Made by a program: the position numbers and the translations under genes. Positions 25,634 to 34,260 of a stretch of 64,000 nt of DNA are shown here, piece by piece. The DNA is taken from positions 3,534,001-3,598,000 of the forward strand of contig CAWIMB010000002.1 in NCBI GenBank assembly GCA_963837155.1. The letters run 5' to 3'. The notes under the pieces are model-generated. The model worked only from the letters and a program-made list of their open reading frames with translations, made no database searches and was not told the origin of the DNA. This DNA is from DASQHW01 sp963837155 (GTDB lineage Bacteria > Actinomycetota > Acidimicrobiia > IMCC26256 > PALSA-610). Each line of letters opens with the position of its first letter. Within the stretch, counting starts at the first letter, position 1.

Positions 25634-26561
25634 ATGACCCTGGAAGAGCTCCGTAGCGAGTACCAAGCCGTTGGAATCGGTCATGCCATTCTCGACACCG
25701 TCCGGCGCCCTGCCGCCAGATCGCTCACCGCTACCCGCCTCTCGTGTTCGCCGGCACTCCAGCCTGGAATGCCGACGCCTACGAAGATCTCGTCCAAGAC
25801 GTGGTCACCGATCGGCTACTTCGCGACATCAGTCGACTATCTGTTTGTCACGGCGAACTCTCTTGAGGACTTCACGCCTGCTGACCCTTCAGGTCCACAC
25901 GCTCTCTCGTCGTCGCGAGCGCACAGTTGTCGCAAACCGCTCGAACGTGCTCGCCGGCTCGTCGCCGAGGCGCCCTTTTGTCGGACAGATCGTTTCGGCT
26001 CACCTCGTTTCCATCTCGATGGCGCCTCGGTTGAACATCGGGATCCCACCGACGCCGAACTCGCCGATTGCGTCTTGGCCGCCCGCGCGTGCCACGCCTT
26101 CGTGACCGCGGAAGCGCAAACCGCGCCCCCGTGTTTATTCGACCTCGGCGCTCCAGGCGCTGGTCGAAGTCATTCGCGGTCGCTTCCGACCTCGTTCTCA
26201 CTGCGGGATCTTGAGGTCATCCTCCAGAAGTGTTGACAGACCTCTTGCCACCCGACCTTGATCGCATAGAGGACGTAGGTCGGCCGAGATGGACGCGCCC
26301 GTCGACATCGAAATCCGAGAGGCAGCGGAAGAAATCGTGCGAGCGCTCACCCCCGAACAGACGGAAATTCTCCGCCTGAAGGCCGCCGACATAGCCGACG
26401 CCGAGATCGCGACAAAACCGGGATCTCCCGGCCGACCGTCGCCAACCGCAAGGAAGCGGTCTTCGCATTCATCCGTGACGCACGAGTCGTACTCCGATGA
26501 AGACCGCGATGATGTGGATTCGGCGATTACGACGATCGCGAGCGGCGGTGAGGCACAGTAA
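25634..26561 (+). CDS. Sigma-70-like protein with C-terminal HTH, heavily frameshifted
   Basis: ATG 25634 (MTLEELRSEYQAVGIGHAIL) starts a gene of about 300 codons interrupted by at least six frame changes. Conserved pieces can be read in order: AYEDLVQDVVTDRLLRDI, like sigma region 2; LTLQVHTLSRRRERTVVANR; SFSLRDLEVILQ; LTDLLPPDLDRIEDVGRP; and the C-terminal LTPEQTEILRLKAADIADAEIATK followed by GISRPTVANRKEAVFAFI, a sigma region 4-type HTH with the recognition helix ISRPTVANRKEAV. Stop is TGA 26498 or, after another frame change, TAA 26559. An alternative sigma factor or sigma-like regulator at the head of a BREX operon is unusual. The density of frame changes leaves decay possible. Confidence 0.5.
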
Positions 26562-26564
26562 CCC

Positions 26565-26917
26565 ATGAACTCCCTATCTGGCTACAGAAGCGTTGGACGA
26601 GCACTACGTCGCACCGCCGCCGACGCGTCCGACCGAGGCGCTGCGGCCTCGCCGGACTCGTCGTAGTCACGCCGATGGACAGTCGTGGCGATTCGCGCAT
26701 TGGGATCGTGCTCGACGTACAGCAAGAAATGCACGCCGTCGGACTGATGTTCACTTCCAATCTCATCGAGAACGCAACCGACCTCGACCTCCGCCTCGAC
26801 CCAATCGACGTCGGCTTGTCCTTTGCCCTCATCGCCGAGACCGACATCCAAAGCACAGCGTGGGAGTGGCAAGTCGAAACCATTGGGGATCGTCTTCCGG
26901 AGCCACTACTTCGATGA
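26565..26917 (+). CDS. Unknown protein of BREX operon (beta-rich), frameshifted
   Basis: ATG 26565 is immediately followed by a frame change; the best reading is ELPIWLQK, then ALDEHYVAPPPTRPTEALR, then a third segment (GLAGLVVVTPMDSRGDSRIGIVLDVQQEMHAVGLMFTSNLIENATDLDLRL...DVGLSFALIAETDIQSTAWEWQVE). The 80 C-terminal residues in one frame are clearly coding by composition. The strand pattern is like small beta-barrel proteins, but no family is recognised. The stop (TGA 26915-26917) overlaps the next ATG. Confidence 0.5.
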
Positions 26918-27530
26918 GCTTGCTGCAGTCGCCCGCCGCCGACCCACAGCTACGACCGGCGGTCGGCGCGGCACTCCGCTCTCGAGGCCGGGATGATCCT
27001 CGCTGGGCGTGGAAGGAGTCGGAGTCCGACGACATTGCACGGCTCACGAGCGACTGCGTCGGAACATTGCTCGATCCGCCGCGGGTGGATCTCGGCCCAA
27101 TCGGCCACCCTGATCCCAACCTCGACGCGAGCTCATCGCCGACGTCACCGAGGCGGTGCGCACCGGTACGGCCATCGTCGCGCCGGCGGACGTAGTGGCG
27201 CTCGAAGATTCCATGTGCGACGACCGCATTCTCGAGAGGCTTGGATCTGATGCCTTTCTCGCTCTACAGCCGGCTCTGCTCGGCGCGATCGCCCGAGCTG
27301 ATGCTGAGGAAATCGCGACTGACGAGATCGGGACGATTCCCGCTCGCCAGCTCGATCGCGCCGACGACCCTCTCCGACTACTGGCGCGGGGCCGTTCTAC
27401 GGTGCGACTCGCGACATCGGGTGAGCTTTGGGACGACGGTGGGGGCGGACTTGTCGCGACGACAAGTGCGAGTGGCCGCGTCATTCGAATCCTCCGAGAA
27501 CCACTCACAACTGCGAATCGAGCCTCCTGA
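26914..27530 (+). CDS. Unknown acidic helical protein of BREX operon, frameshifted
   Basis: ATG 26914 overlaps the previous stop (ATGA). The product of about 205 residues starts SLLQSPAADPQLRPAVGAAL and, after a frame change near 27128, continues ADVTEAVRTGTAIVAPADVVALEDSMCDDRILERLGSDAFLALQPALLGAIARADAEEI. It is acidic and mostly helical, with no recognisable motif. The stop overlaps the ATPase start as TGATG at 27528-27532. Tight coupling to the ATPase suggests the two act together. Confidence 0.55.
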
Positions 27531-29469
27531 TGCCCTTCCTCAGACGACTTCGACTCCGGAACTTCAAGGCGGCCTCCGAGCTCGACCTCGAGCTGCGACC
27601 GTTGACGCTCATCGTTGGCCCCAACTCCGCTGGAAAGAGCACAGCGTTACAGGCGCTTCTCCTTCTCTCACAAGCCGCTCAGGCTCGCACGACGGGCATG
27701 ACTTTTCCGTTGAACGGCCCAGCGCGTGCGCCTCGGTGAATTTCAGGATGTTCTCAACGCCGTCGCGTCGTCGTCGCCGACGGGTGCGCGGGTCGTGATC
27801 GGCGGAGCCGTAGACACAGACCGTTCGAGGGAAGAGCCGCGAACAAGTGCACAGCCGGGGTGGTCCTGGGAGACGACCTTCATTGAGGATCCGGACGCTC
27901 CGACGGCAATGCTTGTCGAGGACACGATCTGCTACGGGAACGAGCAATTCGTTCAGCTTCTCGGTGCGACCGGAGGTGGCGGACTCGGAACGACGTCGTG
28001 CCTTCGAGTTGACCGAGACGTCACGATGGAACCGCAAGACTGGGCAATTGACGTTCGAGGCGCCACGACCGTCGAGGCGGGGAACATTGGCGAACCTATT
28101 GTGGGTGCGCAGCTTGTCGCAGGACTGCCTCGTGACCTTCTCTTCGAGCGAGACTACGCACAAGAGCTCACTGAAACGTGGGTGCGAACTCTCCGATCTC
28201 TGACCCTGCGCCAGGCTCAAGAACGGCATCGGACTACGACGTCCAACGACACCGATCGCCGTCTCGCCGACTTGCAGCGACGCCGCGATTCACGCCCAGC
28301 GAACTGGTGACGAACGCGAAGTCGAGCGACTCCAGGACGAGCTCGCAGATCTACACGCCGATCGAATCAAAGAGGAATCAGGTCGGCACGCGTCGGGACC
28401 TCCACCCGCGACCCAACAGAGTCGCCTACTCCTCGACGTTCTCACATGGGCAGGGGAGGACTTCCAGTCGTTGGAGGCGCTTCCCGACGAAGGATTTCGG
28501 CCCTGGGACGCATCCGATTTCTTCAACGAAAGGATTGGATCGCGTCTGAACGCCGTGAGGCTTCAGGAACTGCGATCGATTTCGGACGAGGATCTGCTTG
28601 CAACAGTCGAGCAGGCCGCTTCAGGCGTCGTCTCGGGTCAAGTGCTGGTATCGCTGTACGAAATCACTGGCCAGCAGGCGGATTTTGCCGACGGACTCCT
28701 TAGTTACCTCCGCAACATTCGGTACCTGGGGCCGCTCCGCGATGCGCCGCCCGCGTCCTACACGACCCGGTTGCCAACGCCAGCGCCGGCGACATCGGAC
28801 CGCGAGGCGAAGCAACTGCGGCAGTGATTCGCGCATGTCGACACACCAACATCCTCACGATGAACGATCTTTGGCCGCTCGAGGGGGCGCTCTCCGCTTG
28901 GCTCGAGCGCTTGGAGCTCGGCAAGACCATCGAAACTGCGGACAGCCGCCTTGGGATTGAGCTCACAATCGACGACCTCTCGTCGCGTTCCGCTCACCGA
29001 TACGACCTCACGTCCGTCGGTGTTGGAGTCAGCCAGGCACTTCCGGTCCTGACATTGTGCCTGCTTGCGCCCGTAGGCTCGCTTGTCCTCCTTGAGCAGC
29101 CCGAGCTTCATCTGCATCCGGCCACTCAACAACGCCTCGCTGAGTTTCTGCTGGAACGCGCGCCGTGCGGGCAATCAGCTCATCGTGGAGACTCACTCGG
29201 ATCACCTCGTCAACCGGTTGCGTCGTCTCATCGTGGAGGACCAAACGGGGCGCACGAGCGAACTTGTGAACATCGTCTTCGCCGAACACCAAGACGGCAA
29301 GACCACGTACCGCCAAATCGAACCCAACGAGTTTGGCTCGACTGATGACTGGCCTGTGGGATTCTTCGACCAGGCAGTGACCGAGGCGCAGGCAATCCTG
29401 CGAGGAGCCGTCGCGAAAAAGAAGAGTCAGTTCCAGGCAGAGGCACAGGATGAGGCAGCAACCGAATGA
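27530..29469 (+). CDS. AAA/ABC-type ATPase (DUF3696-like, OLD/RecF superfamily) in BREX operon, frameshifted
   Basis: ATG 27530 (MPFLRRLRLRNFKAASELDLEL) begins an SMC/RecF-like ATPase of about 645 codons. Walker A is LTLIVGPNSAGKSTALQALLLLSQ (core GPNSAGKST, residues 30-38). The Walker B region GSLVLLEQPELHLHPATQQRLAEFLL lies near residue 520, and the switch-like QLIVETHSDHLVNRLRRLI follows. The C-terminal 80 residues (IVFAEHQDGKTTYRQIEPNEFG... FFDQAVTEAQAILRGAVAKK) are the DUF3696-type tail. A TOPRIM domain is not present, so this is not an OLD nuclease. Frame changes occur near 27725, 28300, 28760 and 29165. The stop overlaps the brxA start (ATGA at 29466), so it is part of the BREX transcript and not merely adjacent. 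Confidence 0.75.
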
Positions 29470-30193
29470 GTGGCGGCGCTCACACGAGTCGGACCATCAT
29501 GCTGCGCGAATTGGAGGCGACGCTTTCCACTTGCTCGTATGACACGACGCTCGACGACTACCGCGCCGCCGAGGTCATCGAAGCGAACGTGACAGGGAAG
29601 AACAGCACGCCAGCGCGCCAACGCACGTTCCGCTATCTACGCGAGCTCTACGCGCTCGACCCCAGCGTCGAGTCCTTCCGAGTGCTGCGAGTGCTCTGGG
29701 AGCACGAAGCCGCCGGCCATCCTCTCCTCGCGATACTGAGCGCGCTCCACCGCGACGCTGCGCTTCGTGGTACTGCACCGGCAATTTTCGAGCACGGTCG
29801 GGCGAGCCCGTCACCGCAGCCGACCTCGCGGAATCGGTACAGGAGACGCACCGTGGCGACTACAACGCAGCCGTGGCCGCGAAGATCGGACGTAACGTGT
29901 TGTCGTCATGGACGCAGTCCGGCCATCTGCGCGCGATCAAGAAGACCGTGAAGGTGCGGGCGCTTGCGCACGCGACGCCTGCTACGGCCGTCTACGCGCT
30001 GTACCTCGGCCACCTTGATGGCCTCGCCGGCCAAGCGTTGCTCGACACCCTTTACATCGAGGTGCTCGACGCACCCTTGAGAGAGGTAAGAGAGCTCGCG
30101 TTTGCGGCCTCTGCACTGGGATGGCTCGAATACCGCGAGGCCGGTGGCCTCGTCGACGTCGGCTTCCGTTGGCTGACGAAAGGCGCAGCATGA
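29466..30193 (+). CDS. brxA: BREX protein BrxA (DUF1819), frameshifted
   Basis: ATG 29466 begins a protein of about 242 codons. The N-terminal part (TIMLRELEATLSTCSYDTTLDDYRAAEVIEANVTGKNSTPARQRTFRYLRELYALDP) and, after a frame change near 29800, the C-terminal KIGRNVLSSWTQSGHLRAIKKTVKVRA followed by TAVYALYLGHLDGLAGQALLDTLYI match DUF1819. BrxA is a DNA-binding, winged-helix-like protein of type 1 BREX and its exact job is still unclear. The LSSWTQSGHL segment is the most characteristic. The stop overlaps the brxB start. Confidence 0.85.
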
Positions 30194-30749
30194 GCGGCAC
30201 GATCGAAGGGTTGCGCGGTGCGAACGCCGCGCTTCGTCGCACTGCCCTGGGCCGACCACGTCTCCGGCGCTGAGCGGGTGTGGATGGCCATCTATCCACC
30301 GTTACAAGAACGCAGGTTGAGAATGCGCGTTCAGGAGTTCGAGACGGCGACGCTGCAAGCGCACCACACATGGAAGCCGCACGACATCACGGACTCGTTT
30401 GCCGAGTGGCTCGCAGCGCACGAGTACCGCGCCGCCTTCTTCAAGCGGCCTTCGACGCTTGAACCTGCTCTGGAGCAGTTCGGCGAGTACCTGGCTGAGC
30501 GGGTCATCCAACAGCTGACCGCTCCGGATGTCGACGATCAAACTGTGGTAGCGCTACTCGGCACGGCCGGATTGTTCGGCGTGTACCGCGTTCTCGTATC
30601 TCTTGGGACAAGTGCAGTCCCACGTCCGAGGTCGGCTGCTCGTGTTCTTTCCGGGAGACCGACGGGGCAACAACTACCGACTGCTCGATGGTCGGGACGG
30701 CTGGAACTACATGGCAACGCCCATTGCGGCAAGTGAGGACGCCACGTGA
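30190..30749 (+). CDS. brxB: BREX protein BrxB (DUF1788), frameshifted
   Basis: ATG 30190 overlaps the brxA stop. A frame change near 30230-30260 leads to TPRFVALPWADHVSGAERVWMAIYPPLQERRLRMRVQEFE; an alternative start in that frame is GTG 30218. Then come LEQFGEYLAERVIQQLTAPDVDDQTVVALLGTAGLFGVYRV and, after a second change near 30610, HVRGRLLVFFPGDRRGNNYRLLDGRDGWNYMATPI. The last part is the hallmark of DUF1788/BrxB (FFPG...NNYRLLDARDGWNY). BrxB is essential in known type 1 BREX and its activity is not known. The stop is at 30747-30749, 37 bases before brxC. Confidence 0.85.
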
Positions 30750-30786
30750 TCACTGTCTCTATTGCGCCATACCGAAGGTGCCAGTC

Positions 30787-33700
30787 ATGACGCTCAACCG
30801 CGAGGTATTCCTCCACGACCCTCTCGATCGGCCGAACCTTCCGAACCTCGGCGTCACCGTTGTAAATCGTCCGCGAACCGACGAGGAGTGGGATGTCCTG
30901 CGGTACGAGCTCGATAGCTTCGTCTGCAAAGGCGAGTACCAGCTCGGCCTTGAGCGCATACTCTCCACCTTCCTCTCGAACCTCTCGCAGGATCGTCAGC
31001 CCGCAGCTTGGATCAGCGGCTTCTACGGCAGCGGCAAATCGCACTTCGTCAGGGTGCTGGAAGGGCTTTGGCGCGACTATGAGGTGCCCGGCTCTGGCAA
31101 CACGCGCTCCCTCGTGCACGGGCTCTCCGCCGACATTCAAAGCGATCTCAAAGAGCTCACCGTCCAGGGCAAGCGCAACGGGGGTCTTTGGTCCGCTGCC
31201 GGAACGCTCGGCGGCGGGGCTGGCACGAGTTTCCGTCTCGCGTTTCTACGCGTCATCTTTTACGCGGCGGGTCTGCCAACCACTACCTATGGCCCCGCCA
31301 AGTTCGTGCTGTGGCTGAAGGGAGAGCGCATCTACGACGAGTTCATTCGCCTTCTGGATGCCGCGGGAAAGGACGAGCGGGAGATCAATCTCTACCTGGC
31401 ATCGGAAACCGTGCAACGAAGCCTTCTCGAACTGCGGCCAACATTCGCGCCAGACGCGGACTCGGCCGGTTTGCTCCTGGAAAAGCAGTTCCCAAACCCC
31501 GACGACATCAGCGACGATGACATGCTCGACACACTTGAACAGGTCCTCGCGCTCCAGACCGAGCCGGGCTCCTCGAAGGGCAAGTCGCGGCGCGACCGCA
31601 TCCCGCTGACTCTGATTGTCCTCGACGAACTCCAGCAGTTTATTGGCGAGGATAACCAGAGGCTCTCTAGCGTCCAGAGCATCGTCGAAGCGGTGACGAG
31701 TCGCTTCGGGAGCAAGGTGCTGTTCGTCGCGACCGGCCAGTCGGCGCTGCAGGCAAGTCCGATCTTGTCCAAGTTCCAAGACCGCATGACCGTTCGCGTT
31801 CAGCTCCGCGACATCGACGTCGAAACGGTGGTGCGCGAAGTCCTGCTGCAGAAGCGCGCCGATCGGCGCGCAGAAGTTGAAGCAACGCTCGATCGCGTGA
31901 GCGGCGAGATCGCACGGCACCTCGGGGGGACACGGCTCGAGCGTCAAGGCGAAGACGACACCGTCATCGTCGACGATTACCCGCTCCTTCCGACGCGCAG
32001 GCGCTTTTGGGAGGCAGCGTTACGCGCTGTCGACCGCGGTACCGCAGGACAGCTGCGCTCGCAGCTGCGGGTCACATTCGACGCAGTGCGCGATGTCGCA
32101 AACAGGCCGCTCGGACACGTCGTCCCCGGCGACGCGCTGTTCGATCAACAACGCGACCGCATGCTGCAAAGCAACGTTTTGCTGCGTGAGGTCGACCAGA
32201 TGATCCAACAACAGGCCGATAGCTCGCCTGAAGGCGAGCTGCGCCGACGCGCCCTGGCTCTCGTGTTCCTGATCTCTCGGCTTCCGCAGGAACTCGGGAT
32301 CAAGACGACGGCCGACACGCTCGCAGATCTTCTCGTCGAGGACCTCGACCGGGGAAGCAGCGAGCTCCGAATGCAACTCCCCGATGTCCTCGCGCCACTT
32401 GTGAACAAGGAACTGATGCGCGACGACGCCGGCGAGTACCGCCTGCAGACCAGGGAGAGCGCTGACTGGAACCAGACATTCCAAAGGCGCGCCGCCGACC
32501 TGCGTTCTGATGATGGCAAGATCGGTACCGAGCGGGTCGCTGAGTTGCGCGACGCGATCAGCCGATCACTGCGCGGCCTCACGGTCGTACAGGGCGCGAG
32601 CAAAACCGTCCGTCAGCTAGACATCTCCAGTGGAGACAGCCCGCCACCGAGCATGGGCCGCGACATTCCGGTCTGGATCTGCGACGGCTGGGCCATCACC
32701 GAGAACCAGGCGCGCAAGGCCGCCGCAAATGCCGGCGTCGAGAGCCCCCTCGTGGTTGTGTTCGTCGCCCGCCAGCTCAACGAGGACATCAAAGACGCGA
32801 TCATCGACTACCACGCCGCGATCGACACGATCGGGTCACGCCCCGTACCGTCGACCCCTGAGGGGCTCGAGGCGCGCACGCACATGGAGTCACGACAGCG
32901 TCAGGCGCGTCAGAGGCTGGACCGCCTCATGCAGACCCTGGTCGACGACGCTCTCGTTCTCAAAGGCGGTGGAGTCGAAGCACCCGGTGCAACGCTTCGC
33001 GAACGGGTTCAACAAGCGGCGCTTGATTCCGCCGAGCGGCTGTTTCCGCGATTCGCAGACGCTGACCACGGCAGTTGGGAGACCGTGCAACGGCACGCGA
33101 GCGAAGGATCGCCACAGGCCCTCGAAGCCCTGGGCTACACAGGCGACGTCGGGCAGCACCCTGTATGCAAGCGCATCTTTGAGTTCGTCGCCGGCGGCAA
33201 GAAGGGCACTGAAGTTCAGGCGCAGTTCGAAGGGCCACCCTACGGCTGGCCACGCGATGCGATTCGTGCCGCGCTACTGGTGCTGCTGGCGAACGGGATG
33301 ATTACCGCCCGCCAGAACGGCGTTGACGTTCCAGTGCGCGGGCTCACGATGACCAAGATCGGCTCGACCGACTTCCGCAGCGAGGACGTCATCGTCACCG
33401 CGATGCAGAAGATAGAACTGCGTAAGCTCGTGCAGTCCCTCGGTATTCAGCCGACCCAGGGTAACGAGAGCGATGACGTCGCGCGCGCGCTACAGCAGCT
33501 GCTCGATACCGCTCGCCAGGCCGGAGGAGAGCCTCCGGCTCCGGCGCCGCCCGCCACCACGCTCGTACACGAACTGCTCGCCATGAGCGGCAATCATCGA
33601 TTGCTAAGAGTGTGGGAGGAACGAGCGACACTTGAGTCCTGCCACAAGGAGTGGAGTGGCGCCGCACAGGCAATCCGCGATCGGCTCCCGGCGTGGCGAG

Positions 33701-34260
33701 AACTGCAACATCTGCTTACGCACGCGGCCGGACTCCCCGAACACGCCGACGTCTCTGGCCAGGCCGCGAGCATCCACGACCAGCGGTTGCTACTGCACGA
33801 ACCGAATCCCGTCGCACCACTCGCCGGATCCCTCGCCGCCGAGCTGCGCGGTGCGCTGACAGAGACACACCAGTCGATCAGTGACGCCCGTTTCGCCGCG
33901 CGAAATGCACTCGCTGCGAACGCCGATTGGACACGTCTCTCAAGTGAGCAACAGAGCGCGCTCATCGCGGAGCACCAGCTCGATCCGCCGGACGCGCTCG
34001 ACATCGGCGATGTCAAACGTCTACTCGAGACCCTCGACCAGGCACCGCTCCGAACGTGGCCGGACCGCATCGCCGCGGTGAGCCAGCGCCTGAACGATGC
34101 CCTGCTCGCCGCGACGAAGCTACTCGAGCCGAAAACGGTCCAGGTTGTGCCCGAGCCGCGCACACTCCGATCACAGAGTGATGTCGACGCGTATCTCGCC
34201 GAGCTACGCACCAAGCTGATCGGGGTGCTTGAGACGGGCAACGCGGTCATGGTCGGCTGA
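30787..34260 (+). CDS. brxC: BREX ATPase BrxC (PglY family), intact
   Basis: The 1157-residue protein is complete; BrxC proteins are usually about 1200. ATG 30787 (MTLNREVFLHDPLDRPNLPN) is preferred over upstream frames because the BrxC N-terminus aligns from here. Walker A is ISGFYGSGKSHFVRVL (about residues 77-92) and Walker B LTLIVLDELQQFIGE (about 274-288), with LFVATGQSAL as sensor. ATP-driven DNA handling is inferred for the family. It is the longest uninterrupted frame of the window. The stop overlaps the pglX start (TGATG). Base composition resembles the other BREX genes. Confidence 0.95.
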   Translation: MTLNREVFLHDPLDRPNLPNLGVTVVNRPRTDEEWDVLRYELDSFVCKGEYQLGLERILSTFLSNLSQDRQPAAWISGFYGSGKSHFVRVLEGLWRDYEVPGSGNTRSLVHGLSADIQSDLKELTVQGKRNGGLWSAAGTLGGGAGTSFRLAFLRVIFYAAGLPTTTYGPAKFVLWLKGERIYDEFIRLLDAAGKDEREINLYLASETVQRSLLELRPTFAPDADSAGLLLEKQFPNPDDISDDDMLDTLEQVLALQTEPGSSKGKSRRDRIPLTLIVLDELQQFIGEDNQRLSSVQSIVEAVTSRFGSKVLFVATGQSALQASPILSKFQDRMTVRVQLRDIDVETVVREVLLQKRADRRAEVEATLDRVSGEIARHLGGTRLERQGEDDTVIVDDYPLLPTRRRFWEAALRAVDRGTAGQLRSQLRVTFDAVRDVANRPLGHVVPGDALFDQQRDRMLQSNVLLREVDQMIQQQADSSPEGELRRRALALVFLISRLPQELGIKTTADTLADLLVEDLDRGSSELRMQLPDVLAPLVNKELMRDDAGEYRLQTRESADWNQTFQRRAADLRSDDGKIGTERVAELRDAISRSLRGLTVVQGASKTVRQLDISSGDSPPPSMGRDIPVWICDGWAITENQARKAAANAGVESPLVVVFVARQLNEDIKDAIIDYHAAIDTIGSRPVPSTPEGLEARTHMESRQRQARQRLDRLMQTLVDDALVLKGGGVEAPGATLRERVQQAALDSAERLFPRFADADHGSWETVQRHASEGSPQALEALGYTGDVGQHPVCKRIFEFVAGGKKGTEVQAQFEGPPYGWPRDAIRAALLVLLANGMITARQNGVDVPVRGLTMTKIGSTDFRSEDVIVTAMQKIELRKLVQSLGIQPTQGNESDDVARALQQLLDTARQAGGEPPAPAPPATTLVHELLAMSGNHRLLRVWEERATLESCHKEWSGAAQAIRDRLPAWRELQHLLTHAAGLPEHADVSGQAASIHDQRLLLHEPNPVAPLAGSLAAELRGALTETHQSISDARFAARNALAANADWTRLSSEQQSALIAEHQLDPPDALDIGDVKRLLETLDQAPLRTWPDRIAAVSQRLNDALLAATKLLEPKTVQVVPEPRTLRSQSDVDAYLAELRTKLIGVLETGNAVMVG

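Noticed and set aside
27530..29469. OLD-family nuclease (Gabija GajA-like)
   Set aside because: Walker A and B fit the superfamily, but no TOPRIM motif is visible in the C-terminal part, which instead matches a DUF3696-like tail.
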